DNA from: Phaeoceros laevis | Lineage: Eukaryota > Anthocerotophyta > Anthocerotopsida > Notothyladales | NCBI GenBank assembly: GCA_049999765.1 | Contig: JBNGIQ010003945.1 | Coordinates: 1-29,536 of the forward strand | DNA length: 29,536 nucleotides | Reading direction: 5' to 3' | Shown here: one piece after another, positions 1 through 11,000 of the stretch | How positions within the stretch are numbered: the first letter of the stretch is position 1 | How the letters are laid out: each line of letters starts with the position of its first letter | Made by a program: the position numbers and the translations under genes | Notes under the pieces: model-generated | What the model saw: only the letters and a program-made list of their open reading frames with translations | Told to the model about the DNA's origin: nothing | The model's database searches: none

Positions 1-257
1 CATATGTCCTGTAAATTTTACAATTTTCCATGCAGATATCAATATTTTATGAATATAGTCCCTTTACGTTAACCGTTGGGGTACAAGTACTCTACATAAG
101 ACTGCCAACAAAACTATTTCCCCTTATTGCAAGCGCGTTCATCACGGCCCACGTACACAGGCATTTCCGTCCCTTACTGTTTACTGTTTTAGATCGTGGC
201 CCATCCCGGGAGGAGTTTTTAATTTCGATGGGGCAGCCCTTAGGGCTACCCTGAGTA
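1..257. other. Intergenic, nothing recognised
   Basis: Mixed-composition DNA without a recognisable gene. Open frames on both strands are short and resemble no family I know. The inverted-repeat element begins at its right edge. Confidence 0.5.
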
Positions 258-512
258 AAACTGCCTACCTTAAAAGGAAATCGGCTTGTTATAAAGCCCC
301 CACTCGCCCCGGGATTATGAGCGTAATCCCGCTCCTTTATGGAGATTAGCACCGGGTAGCACATTACTACCAACGCCGGGTACCACATTATGCCTGCAAG
401 TCGCGGGATTACTGCAAGTCGCGGGATTACTGCAAGTCGCGGTATTACGCTCATAATCCCGGGGCTCGCGCGGGCTTTATAACTCGCCGCTTCCCTTTAA
501 GATGCCAGCAAC
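258..512. mobile_element. MITE-like inverted-repeat (foldback) element
   Basis: Two arms of roughly 65-70 bp are inverted copies of each other: about 261-331 and about 440-508 read in reverse complement. The best-matching core contains GTTATAAAGCCC and, further in, CCCCGGGATTATGAGCGTAAT. The left core is itself a hairpin: CGGGATTA (310-317) pairs perfectly with TAATCCCG (324-331). The centre holds two copies of CCGGGTANCACATTA (352-366 and 376-390) and three 18-bp direct repeats. No coding capacity is visible, so it would be non-autonomous. I could not define a clean target-site duplication, so the outer edges are approximate. Confidence 0.6.
395..448. repeat. 18-bp tandem repeat, three copies
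   Basis: The unit TGCAAGTCGCGGGATTAC occurs at 395-412, 413-430 and 431-448; the last copy has one substitution (GGTATTAC). It lies inside the inverted-repeat element and shares the GGGATTA word with the arms. Confidence 0.9.
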
Positions 513-1261
513 GATGGCCCGAAAGCCTGTGGACCGTTGTGTTGAATGACTTGCGGGAGGGCGGGTTCGGTCACGGCATCCTCAGTTTCCGGGGCTCAAC
601 GATTTGGCTCTCGAGCTAGCTATGGTTGGAGGCACCGGAGACTGCTTTCGGCTTCGCTGACGTGCCATAATTTCACATTGATTATCAACTTAAAGAGACC
701 AAACAAAGAGGGATTTAGGGAACAAGTTTCTCAGTCACTTTCACACCTACACCTTTTCACCAGAGCATACTGATTGGTTCAGAGCCTCGGCACAAGAATT
801 TCATTGGGCGAAACACACAAAATTGACCTGGCAAGCCCCGTCACCGTCCACGCCAGCACTGCCGGAGCCTAAACTACGTTGGATCAAGCGCTTTGTCAAG
901 CAGAAATTGAAACCTTGGAAGTAGCCACCGCGTTGGTGTATCGTTGTTTTTCAGAAGAGGCATCTGCACCGAGGTGGCGCACTCTCGGTAAGTTTGCTCA
1001 TCAAGAATTAGCCTAAGACACCTGGGCATTCGGCATCCAGCTGAAAGCAGTGTGTTTTCTGGTTGTGGATCCCGGTTGCCTCCCTTTGAGGATTCCGTCA
1101 TTCTGGTCTCTGCTCTAGGAACGCAATGAAGATTTTCTGGACCTCCGATCGCCTTCCCTGAATTCAGCCTTGAGGGCAATAGTCTTGATTGTTCTATGTG
1201 CTGTGGTTGCTCCCGATTCTGACGAGCTTCACAGGAGCAGAGGCTTTGTTGGCATTTGCGA
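513..1261. other. Upstream region of the PDI gene
   Basis: About 750 bp before the PDI start codon. It should contain the PDI promoter and 5' leader. I see no clear TATA box and no convincing coding frame; the 173-codon antisense frame at 874-1395 overlaps PDI exon 1 and looks like chance. Confidence 0.5.
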
Positions 1262-3564
1262 ATGGCTTGGAGTAGGGCTTTCATCTGCTTCAGAGGCTTG
1301 CTGCTGCTGCTTGCAATTTTGCAAGGCAGCGGCCTAGCAGCGGCGCTGTACGGACCCTCGTCTGACGTTGTCCTCCTCACTCCTTCAAACTTCAAATCGA
1401 AGGTTAGTGCCTGGCATGTTACTATTCAGACTTGACTAGCTAAAACATTTGCCCCCTTGTCCCTGTCTCTGGTGTTCACTTGCAAGTCAGCGACTTCATT
1501 AGCGAACCCGATCTGAAGGTTCAACGGCTCTGCAGGTTTTGCAATCTGATGGAATCGTGTTCGTTGAGTTCTTTGCTCCGTGGTGTGGACATTGTAAATC
1601 ATTAGCACCGGCCTGGGAAAAGGCTGCAAAAGCGCTCAAGGGTCTCGTTACTGTTGCAGCTCTCGACGCTGACTCAAACCAAGCACTGGCCCAGGTACGC
1701 TCCCGTTTTGCCAACCCTTTTTAGCTTCTTTGTTGAGCTTGATATGTGGTACTCGTTAAAGATGAGCAACAAGTCCCTGTACCAGTTAGTGCTGATGACC
1801 GTTGCTATTTTGGTTCTGATTCCCAAGTATGAAAATTCTATGTATCTAGGAATATGGAATCAAGGGCTTTCCCACGATAAAAGTCTTTGGTGTGGGCAAA
1901 TCTCCTGTTGACTATCAAGGGCCTCGTGATGAGAAGGGCATTGTGGACTTCGCCATCCAACAGGTTCCATCAATTCTACAATGGAGTAGTGGTTGTTAGA
2001 GCTCTGTGTTTGGAGCCTCTTGCAAGGCACAGTACATAACTAATTTGTGTCCATTGTATTCCCCCTTGCTATCAATACAGGTTAAAAGCCTTGCACAGAG
2101 CAGACTTGGAGGGAAGTCCTCCAAGAAGGGTGGAGGCAGCAGCGGCGAAGGTGCTTCCATAGTCTTGACAGAGAGCAATTTCGATGAACTTGTCCTAGGC
2201 AGTAAAGATTTATGGCTAGTGGAGTTCTATGCCCCATGGTATTACCTCGACCTTCCGCCTAGTTCTTGATGTACGTGAAAGAGAGAGATGCGGGTGAGCT
2301 GGATACATGGCTGATAAACCTTTCTCCTGTTTTTTGAACAAGGTGTGGCCATTGTAAGAAACTGGCACCTGAATGGAAGGCTGCCGCCAAGAGCCTGAAG
2401 GGCAAAGTTAAGCTAGGACAAGTGGATGGAGACACCGAGAAGGTATCGCTTTGGATGGGTTTCAATGGAATGCTAACCTTGATGTTCGAGTTGTCAACGT
2501 TTGTCTTGTGTCAGATTCGTCATTTGTTCCTGCAGTGTTCAAATTTCTAGTCTTAACATTGGTGGGTGGTCTGCAGGGACTGCTTAGGCGGTATAGCATC
2601 GAAGGATTTCCCTCCATTCTTGTTTTTGGGGCTGACAAACAGAACCCAACTCCCTATGAAGGAGGAAGAGTGGCTGCTGCCATCGAATCATTTGCCCTTG
2701 AGCTCCTTCAAAGCGGTCCAGTCGCTCCGGAGGTGGTGGAGCTCACTAGCCCGGTGAGTTACTGCATGAGTACTAATGTTATTGATGATTCTGGCGTTAC
2801 TTCAACCTCATGACAGTTTGTTTCTTTCTCTGAAAAAAGAGGTGAAATCTTTAAGGGAGGTCTTGAATCGTTGTCTTATTATATCTGTTACCTGTTCCAA
2901 CCACAGGAGGTCCTTGAGAAAAATTGTGGCTCTGCATCAATTTGCTTCGTCACTTTCTTGCCTGATATTTTGGACTCAAAGGCTGAAGGGCGCAACAAAT
3001 ATATTGAAATTCTACGAACTGTCGCAGAGAAGTTTAAGAAGAATGGCTACGGGTGAGCTCTTCACTTGTTGCATGTATACGTTTTCTGGATCTTGTTGAA
3101 GGCCTTTTCTCTGTTTCCTATTACACCACCAACTCAAAATGTGGAAGAAATGCAGGTATGTATGGGCAGCCGCTGGACAGCAACCGGCTCTTGAGAAAGC
3201 AGTAGGAGTGGGGGGTTACGGATATCCTGCACTGGTTGCCTACAATGTGAAGAAACGTGTATACGCTCCCCTCCGGAGTGCATTTGAGCGAGACGCCGTT
3301 GTGTAAGTACTACCTTTCCGGATAGAATGTGGTGTCCTACGGTCGGGCCGGTTTTCGTTGACATCGTGGCCGCCGTCTTGCAGGAAATTCGCCTTTGAAG
3401 CCGGACAAGGGGGTAAACACATAGTCCCCGTGGAGACGGAGCCAGAAATTGTGACAACACAACCTTGGGATGGCCTGGATGGGCAGTTGGTGGAGGATGA
3501 CGAGTTCTCTCTCGACGAGCTGATGGGCAACGGTGAGGGTGCAACGGGCAAGGATGAGTTGTAG
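1262..3564 (+). CDS. PDIL2: Protein disulfide isomerase, PDIL2-2/2-3 (P5) type, ER-retained
   Basis: Forms and isomerises disulfides in proteins folding in the ER. Nine exons join in frame: 1262-1402, 1536-1694, 1850-1963, 2081-2238, 2343-2442, 2577-2753, 2907-3052, 3156-3302, 3384-3564, giving 440 aa, the same as Arabidopsis PDIL2-3 as I remember it. Residues 1-28 are a signal peptide. Two thioredoxin domains follow, each with a CGHC active site ([10 protein letters not shown], Cys64/Cys67; and Cys192/Cys195). The second active site is split by an intron inside the Trp codon. A third, redox-inactive region contains [20 protein letters not shown], a family hallmark, then an acidic tail ending in KDEL (437-440). 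All introns are GT-AG. The start is fixed by the signal peptide. The 3' end faces the TUDOR gene, 191 bp away. The gene looks intact. Confidence 0.95.
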
Positions 3565-3755
3565 GTGGGTTCACTGATAAAGCCGAAGAGACTAGTTTTG
3601 TTTTGAAGACACCGGAAGACAGTACTAAGAGCACTTAACGCCTCGATTGGTAGTGACAACACAACATGTCGCATGCCAGACTTTGTTGCCCATCTACATT
3701 GAAAGGCATCGAAGGGCGGAGAGAATGTAACAGAGTTTTGAACACTAAGCTGCCA

Positions 3756-4805
3756 TCAGCCATCATTGGAGTCAGGCGAATATCTCTGTAATAGTTGACT
3801 GGCAAACTGGTCTGGTTGGGGAACTTCTTCGTGAGGTAATCCATGAGGCTTGGCATCAGTTGCGTCCTGATCTTGCGAACCTCCAACAATTGCTGGTCCC
3901 GTACTCTGTTCCTCAACATTTTGGTGCCCCACAGGCTTGTGTTCGGATGCGACATCCTTGTCCACTGGCTCTGGCTGGTTACCCAGCTGCCACGCAGACT
4001 TGTATTCCACAGGGACGTTGTCCACGGTGCTCTCTTGCACATCAGCCTGCGCTGGGGCGTCGTTCGCACCTAGCTGCAGACTACGTTTTGTCAAGTCTAG
4101 ATCCTCATCTGCTTCCGATGCGACCGATGCGTCCCCCCCTGTGCCAGTTATGAGTCCAGCCTTGATTGTCGGTTCCGGTTCTTCTGCTCCGTGGACTAGA
4201 GAGCTTGTTCCTGCAATCGAACACCCGGTCTAGTATGAGGCCACCACAGGAGCGTGACAACCGTCAGGCCGCGGAAATCCTGAAATTGAACAAATTAGAC
4301 CGTGATGCTCCTCCGGACGATGGCCCTCCGTAACCTGTTGCATTTACCTGCATCAATTACCTGCTGAAGGGGGGTCTTTGCTCCCCTTGTCAGCGTCCTT
4401 ATCCCCCGCACCTTTGCCAGCCTCCTCTTCACCTTCCTTGCTCTTGCTCTGATCCTTGTGGGCTTTGGGGGCTTCGCTCTTGTGACCGGCCTTGGCTTCC
4501 TCACCCTCATCAGATTCCTCCGAGTGCTCCGACTCCTCTCTGCTCTCGTCCCTCTCATCCGCATGCGCAGGCTCAGCTGATTCCTCGATCCGCGACAGCA
4601 CAGCTCCTCTGCGCACCACTTCCTTGCCGGACTTGTCCGCCGTCATCCGGTACTTCGGATCATCAGGAGTAGCCCGGAATGTGCGCCCGCCAAGCTTGGT
4701 GTCTTCGGTCACCTTGCCGACGATGCGGCCTGTCGCCTTCCCTACGCCGTACTTCCAAGACACATGATCCCCCGGCTTGAACTCGTCCCTCTCCTTCTGT
4801 GCCAT
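3756..4805 (-). CDS. TUDOR-domain protein, HVA1/DUF2945-like, with acidic disordered tail
   Basis: Two exons on the minus strand: 4805-4361 and 4210-3756, joined across a GT-AG intron (4360-4211), give 299 aa. Residues 1-70 form a small basic beta domain: it opens with KPGDHVSWKYGVGKATGRIV and continues with RTFRATPDDPKYRMTADKSG and KEVVRRGAVL. This is the pattern of the 'hypervirulence associated protein, TUDOR domain' family known from fungi and bacteria (DUF2945). The remainder is Glu/Asp/Lys/Ser-rich, then Gln/Pro-rich, with no fold I recognise. Without splicing, exon 1 would end three residues into the intron; the splice restores frame (phase 1) and the downstream frame has an in-frame stop just upstream of the acceptor, which supports a true intron. 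Function in plants is unknown to me. It lies 415 bp downstream of the SOD gene on the same strand. Confidence 0.75.
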
Positions 4806-5220
4806 GCCTCAAACTGCCGATCCTCCTGCGTGCGTTGGGTATGGACGTGAAGGAGCTCACACTAGCTCACAACGAGCGTGTTGAGCAGGTTGATTGGAAG
4901 AGCCGACGAAAGCAGACGAAGTGTTGAGGTGAGAGGAGAGGCCGCGTGGCATGAAGGTCCCACGTGGCGTGTGGCATGGACGACACCTCACTGGCAGAAC
5001 GTGCGCAGCCCTCCTGCTTGGAGGCCCCATGATTGCATCTGTTAGTCTAATGCCACTTACTCAGTCACTGACCAAAACCAAAACAAGATTGGCATTCCAG
5101 GGACTTCCGGTAGTTGTTTTACACTCGACACTCAACTACGTATGTTCTGTCTATCTACTCTATCCGACTGCCTGAAAGCAAAAAAGTACTAGACCTTGGA
5201 AAAGAAGGTCCGAGTCGATC
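4806..5220. other. Spacer between SOD 3' end and TUDOR gene promoter
   Basis: 415 bp that must contain the SOD 3' UTR and the upstream region of the TUDOR-domain gene, both on the minus strand. No gene or clear regulatory motif seen. Confidence 0.5.
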
Positions 5221-6566
5221 TCATTCCTTTGGAATCTCTGGTTCACCTAAGTTGACAAAAGCTTTTGCTCTCTCGAGTCGAGCGGCTACAGTCTCCCATG
5301 AAATGAGGTTGTCAACAAATGACGTGATGTAATCTGGGCGTCGATTCTGTCAAAGAAATACCTGCGTGTGAGACTTCCTGCTGCACACTGTCACACAAAC
5401 TTTAAGCCCAGCATACAACACAAGCTGGACGTACCTGATAATCCAGATAGTAAGCATGCTGCAAAGAAACACAAATCGAGTTAAATCCACGGCACCAAGT
5501 AGACAAGGATAGTTGCATGGACATCATCGATGAGAGTGGTCTTCTTACCTCCCAGACATCCATTGTCAGCAAAGGCTGCACAAGTGAGAAGCACAGTTTA
5601 AGCACATGAGCCTTCAAATCAAGTCCAACACAACTTTCACCATCACTACTTACAATGTGGCCCCATATGAGGGGATTGATGGCATTTGGTGTTTTTTCCA
5701 CAACAAGTTTCTCTTTCTTCACTGACAAAATCAGCAACCGAAGGCAAATCACGTAGGATCTTCAAGAAGAAAATGTCTAATGGAACAGAGAAGAAAAATG
5801 CACACAGATGGTCACTTACAGACGAGCCAGGCCCACCCTGATCCAAATTGAGTTGCACCGGCTGCCTTAAACTCTCTCACGAAATTCTGAAAGGTTCCAA
5901 AGTCTCTCTTAATAAGTTCTAAAACCTCTCCAGCTGGCTCGCCGCCACCACCAGGCCTCATTGACTGCCAGAAGAAGTCATGGTTCCATGCCTGCATGAA
6001 CATGCTGCTCCGGCAAGTCAGAGAAACCACTAGTTGCTGAGTTTATGCTGCACCAATCATCTCATGATGGCCAGCTTCGAAACTCCACCTGGCCAGCATT
6101 GTTGAAAACAGGCAGAGGATTTCCATTGTTGTAGGAGATTTTGATGATCTCCTCCAAGGTGTTCCCTCCAAGATCAGTTCCCTCAATCTGCTTGTTCAGG
6201 TTGTCATAGTAGGCCTTGTGATGCTTCCCCCAGTGGAACTCCAGAGTCGACTTGCTCAAGTACGGCTCCAACGCATCCTACACAGAACAGGTCCCAAGCC
6301 CTAAGATCACAGCTGCCAAAAAGACAGAACCATTGCTGGCACCATCAGGAACTTGGAAGAACTCCACATACCATTTCATACGGAGGTGCTCTCAAGGCAA
6401 AACTTGCGCGTTGGGAAACGACAGTACCACCGACTGCTCGACATGATCCTACCCCTCGTTGTGACCGAAATGTTCGCTTGATGCACAAGCGGCGCTTAGA
6501 AAATTGACCAGGCACCTCCTGCCCTGTCCAGGGGGCAACCAATCCTGACTCATGTCTGAGCAGCAT
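5221..6566 (-). CDS. FSD: Iron superoxide dismutase, plastid-targeted
   Basis: Converts superoxide to oxygen and hydrogen peroxide, probably in the chloroplast. Seven minus-strand exons join in frame: 6566-6372, 6277-6089, 5991-5820, 5721-5654, 5575-5549, 5458-5435, 5346-5221, giving 266 aa. Residues 1-55 are Arg/Ser-rich with few acidic residues, like a transit peptide; the mature part starts near [10 protein letters not shown]. Metal ligands are His80 (FHWGKHH), His132 ([11 protein letters not shown]), Asp214 and His218 ([13 protein letters not shown]). Gln128 before AWNH is the Fe-type outer-sphere glutamine, and FGSGWAWL is also present. Exons of 27 and 24 nt carry Asp214 and His218 separately. 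The C-terminus ends with [17 protein letters not shown] and a short tail. All introns are GT-AG. The start chosen is the first Met that gives a plausible transit peptide; it could lie slightly elsewhere. Confidence 0.93.
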
Positions 6567-7200
6567 TGAAAGTGCAACCAGTGCAATAGACCGCTCCGAG
6601 ATGCTATTCCAGTCGTGTGTCTGGAATCTAATGTGTGGGTCCTTGCTTGGCGTGAAATGTGCTGCTGGCGATTGGAGGAGAGTACGGCTTGGACGATGTC
6701 TTATTCCCGGATAGCTAGTATAGGTGTGTACACATACACAACTTGAGCTGTAAAATAGATGAACACCTCTTCCTTGCTGATGGTCATCGCTGGCACACCA
6801 TTCCCGGAGAGAAGAGCCACCCTAGGTTAGTGTAACACGATAACGTGATGGAAAGCAAACCGGGGCTTGTTTACTGGACAAGTGAATCATTCACATTGCG
6901 CGCAATGCTCGACATTGTAGTCTAGGTAGTAGTAGTAGTAGTGTAGTCTAGTAGGTTGTAGTATTGTGCAACGCACGGCGACGCAGCGAAGGTCGATCCT
7001 TGGAAAGACCACCTCAATCACTGCACTGTTTTCTCGGTGTCACACGACTGCCCTATATAAAGCGCTCCATCCCGCTTCACCATGTTTGCTGCGTCCACAC
7101 ATCTGCCCTCTTCTCCCAGCTCCAGGCCGCTTTCAGATCTCTTGCCGGCAGGGCAAGGCAAGGGCGGCTTTGGAGCGCAGGGTTGAGGAGCAAGGTGGAA
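6567..7200. promoter_or_regulatory. Bidirectional promoter region between Fe-SOD and A20/AN1 gene
   Basis: 634 bp separate two divergent start codons. Seen directly: a TATATAAA box at 7054-7061 directed to the A20/AN1 gene; a 10-bp palindrome TGTGTACACA at 6725-6734; a second GTAC core at 6682-6685; and a short TAG microsatellite near 6927-6944. GTAC is the core bound by the copper-response factor SPL7/CRR1, which controls Fe-SOD genes in several plants, but a 4-bp core is weak evidence. Confidence 0.55.
7054..7061 (+). promoter_or_regulatory. TATA box of the A20/AN1 gene
   Basis: TATATAAA, about 140 bp before the ATG at 7201. It lies inside a longer open frame that starts at 6964, which argues that the upstream Met is not used. 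Confidence 0.7.
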
Positions 7201-7794
7201 ATGGATCCGAGGAGCCCGCAGCACGATGAGGAAGCACAGGCAGGGCCGCTCTCATGCGCCAACGATTGTGGCTTCTTCGGGAACGTGGAAACTCTCAACA
7301 TGTGCTCCGTCTGCTACCGGAAGCATATGGGAGTGGAAGAGGAAGATGAGGCAGAGGCCAAATGTTCCAGCCCTGCACCTGTGGTTTTGTGCGCCAAGAA
7401 TTGTGGCTTCTTCGGGAACCCAGCCACCTCCAACCTCTGCTCGGGCTGCCACAGGGCCTTCTTGCTGGAACAGATCCGCGCAGACGGTGCCAAGCTGCTG
7501 CAACCGTTGGAAGCTTCGACTGCCTCACCGCATCTGCCGCAGCAGGAGGAGCAGGAGAAGCAGCAGCAACAGCGGGAAGAAGCGTCACAGGGCACGAGGA
7601 AAAGAAAGCGCTGCTTCTTGTGCACTAAGCGGCTGGGGTTGGTGAGTGCGGACTGCCGTTGCGGCCACGCTTTCTGTCCTTCGCATCGCCTTGCGGAGCA
7701 GCACGATTGCACCTTCGACTACAAGGCACTGGGGCGCGCTGCTATTGCCGAGGCCAACCCCATTGTGAAGCGAAGCAAGGTGGATCGAATCTGA
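7201..7794 (+). CDS. SAP: Stress-associated protein with two A20 and one AN1 zinc finger
   Basis: Intronless, 197 aa. SAP proteins of plants act in stress responses, binding ubiquitin through A20 and sometimes serving as E3 ligases. Two A20 fingers are present: C19-x3-C23-x11-C35-x2-C38 (CANDCGFFGNVETLNMCSVC) and C64-x3-C68-x11-C80-x2-C83 (CAKNCGFFGNPATSNLCSGC). A Gln/Glu-rich linker follows, then AN1 with C138, C141, C152, C154, C159, H162, H168 and C170 (CFLCTKRLGLVSADCRCGHA, then FCPSH and HDC). The usual plant SAP has one A20 and one AN1, and absence of introns is typical. I chose the start at 7201 because it follows the TATA box at 7054 and the sequence upstream does not look like SAP protein. 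It diverges from the Fe-SOD gene. Confidence 0.93.
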   Translation: MDPRSPQHDEEAQAGPLSCANDCGFFGNVETLNMCSVCYRKHMGVEEEDEAEAKCSSPAPVVLCAKNCGFFGNPATSNLCSGCHRAFLLEQIRADGAKLLQPLEASTASPHLPQQEEQEKQQQQREEASQGTRKRKRCFLCTKRLGLVSADCRCGHAFCPSHRLAEQHDCTFDYKALGRAAIAEANPIVKRSKVDRI

Positions 7795-8064
7795 AATGAG
7801 CTCTTTGCAACGGCTGCTGGTTTCTTTTTAACAGTTTTGAGAATCAGAATACCAGATTGGGCGTTCTCATTCAAGTTCTCAAAAGGGCTCACACAGGCGA
7901 AGAATATAGGTAGGACTAGGCCAGATAGTAGAATGAAGCCGAAGAGAATGTACAGTGACATCTTTCACCGGAGTGCCATATTGTTAGATCTCTGGACCAC
8001 ACACATCTAAGCTTGTCAATTGCATCCAATTGGCATGCAAATTCACACCTAGCACACACAATTG

Positions 8065-11000
8065 TCATCCGAAGTTTGTCAGAACTTTGGCGGTGAAGTG
8101 ATCCCCGTACACAACAGGCACCAGGTCGGGATCTGGCCCCTTTTCCCCGATGCAAAATCCCAAGGGCTGCACATGTGCGTTGAAGTTCGGCTGCGAGCAG
8201 ATTTCACAAGTCAGCTCAGAAAACAGGCTCGGAAGCGAAGCACTGCCATTCAAAGCCGACTGTGGACCTATGTATACTATGTTCTCGTCAAACAGGAGAA
8301 AGACCTCGAGTGACAGGCCAAGATCCATTACCTCGTAGAAGAAAGGCACAGAAACCCTGTACTTCAGATTGTTGCTTATGACACGGTGCACAGTTGAGCG
8401 ATACAACCCGTTGCTCCAAATCTGTCACGCAGACAGGACAGGCTATGGGCAACCTCTTGAAGGACAAGATGCAACCACGAGAATGAAGGTAGATAACGGC
8501 TGGAAACGGACCTTAAGCATGTCCCCGATGTTCACAATCAGGGTCCCAGGTATGGGAAGCGCCCAAATCCAATCGCCAGCTTCGCTCTTCACCTGTTCGG
8601 CATCTGTGAGCACTGATAACAACAGTCTCTTACAACAGTATTCAACTACCCTGCATGGAAATACCTGCAAAGCTGGCACCCCTGTGTCTTGATTAACAAA
8701 TGTCAACAAGCCTGCACCCAAAACGGACCAACCTTAACCAACTCCAGAATAGTTGAACCGGACTAGAAAAGTTCGAATTTCCTGCGGAGTGCGCGACCAT
8801 GGGTCCAAAGCAGTAAGATTTCAAAGATGGGAAGGTTCACATTCCACCTTACCATAGTCAGTGTGCTCCCCACTGCAAGGTTGACGATCAAACAAAGTAT
8901 GACAGTAAGGTTCCATACCACAACCTATACTCGTCACATCTTTGACAGCTAAAGATACGACCAGAGGACATAACAAAAAAGAACCTCAAGCTATCTGGAA
9001 TTGGTATCATGGTATACCACATACCATCCAACTGTCTCACCATTCACCACATCCAGAGCAGGCGGGTATCCTATAACCCGAAATATCCAAAAAGGATCCC
9101 CTGCTCTTTCGCCTTCAAAGGCATCACGCGGACCACCAAGTGCAAGGGCCAAGGCTTGCATAACTGTTCGTCCCAGGTCTGCAGGAAAAAAAAAAACTTA
9201 ATCCTGTCACACAAAATGTGGGAGCTGGAAAAGTTGCCCACGTCAGAGTCAGAGGCAGTGCTTCTTAGACACAGCCACTAGAAATTGATCTCTGCTGCCC
9301 TCAAGGGTCGTGGCATGAAGTTGCAGACCTTTCATCACTCCCAAGTACTCCTCAATGATTGGTCGAAATCTTACAGGGAACTCTGGCCTGTCAATAAGCA
9401 AACACTACATCTAGTCACCGTTTCGGTACAATTCATCTTGACCAGGTAGCTGAATTATTCATACACGCGATGGGTGGCAAGGTATTGACATCTTGTCTAT
9501 CTCTACCATTGATTTCGCCCTAACACTGGCCGGTGGGGCACCAACTCTGGACTTTCAGGCTGGAGCTCTCTGAAAAACTGTGAATATAAGTTAGATTCCT
9601 GCATGAAAAGGTCAGACAACTTGCAATGGAGCTTGCCGAGTCAACGACTTACATCAACTGCTTCATGAAAATCAGGTTGCCCTTTCGTGACGTTCTCCCC
9701 CACTTTCTGATACCCCCTGCCTTCACTCCATGCAGCAAGGGCGCTAAGTTTCATGCTAATAAGGAGATCTTCTTTCCATGCCTCAAGTAATGTTCCTGAA
9801 GTAACCAAATTGAACGTGATAGCTGTCGAAAGTTATAACAGATGGTGAATCACCTGTAGTGGGTGGAGCTGCTCATTTTTATCTTAAGCTTCTCTTCATT
9901 CGGAAGGTCAAAAAATGCCCGACTTACATCTAGCACTCCCTGGATCAGGCCAGGGGATACCCCATGACCTTTCTGCAACTCAGAACAGGAAGATCCTACC
10001 CTTAAACATACAGAGTCTTTCATGTGTGGGCGGAACTCGCTCATGAAACGTCAAAGATTGGGCAATGACATATATAATAAACGAGGAGCTGCAACCAGTA
10101 ATATGTGTAAACAAATCGACGGTTAACACGAGATAAGTAGGATACCAAGTAAAAAAAGCCAACTTGAATGCATGCTTCATGTAGCTCCTTTACGACCTGC
10201 ATCACCTCATAATCCTCTTGCATGTCCGAAGATCCCACCTTCTGGATGAGGGGACTCACATCTGAGAGGTAGATTCATGGTTCAGTGTGACAAATATCGA
10301 CCTAACCATAGAGCCCGACCCACATCCAAGAAAACCACCGAGGTAACCGGCTGCACGAGACCGACTCAGAGCAGCTTGACTAGGACTCCGTCGCACTTCA
10401 GGCAGTGGTCACTACACTTCGGACTCAACCGTGCTCCAGTCAGCGATCCATTCTCTTCGGGCTTAGTCATCTGACCCGACTGCACTCTCACAACCGCAAC
10501 ATTATTGTGGACGACCCGGACACAAGGGATTAGGATCTGATGAGAAGGCGCCTTATTTTGTATTTTATATGATCCTACAGGAAACATCCGTATAGTTTGC
10601 CCACCGGGGAATCCATTCAGGATACCCAACATGGGGGCTGGAATTTCAAAATCAAGGTGAAGACTTATACAGGACCTCCAACTTTGCAGGGCAGACGTCG
10701 CAATGTAGTCCCTATATGACACAGGCCACACAAATGCAGCAGAACCTGTTTGGAATAGAGACATCACACAACAATGACGATGCATGACCTCAGTGTATGA
10801 AGGGTAACTAAAGAGAAGCTCAATGAACAGTGTTGCTTCTCTACTCTTCCCTTCATGGAACCAGAAGAAGCCCAAGGACGCTACGAGAAGAGAAGGATGC
10901 CATTCTTCATCCACGGAATTCCCATAGGTAATCTTGTCCCATATGATTCATCACTCCTCAAATTCAGTGGAGCTCATCGCTGTTTCTTCTCAGTACAGCA

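Noticed and set aside
3134-3674. 166- and 144-codon minus-strand frames
   Set aside because: Antisense shadows of PDI exons 8 and 9.
6964-7200. N-terminal extension of the A20/AN1 protein from an upstream Met
   Set aside because: A TATA box lies inside it at 7054 and the residues do not resemble SAP proteins.
10366-10914. 182-codon open frame inside the dioxygenase intron, ending in a short Cys-containing stretch vaguely like an EPFL peptide
   Set aside because: Cysteine number and spacing do not fit EPFL, there is no signal peptide, and a frame of this length is expected by chance about once in 30 kb.
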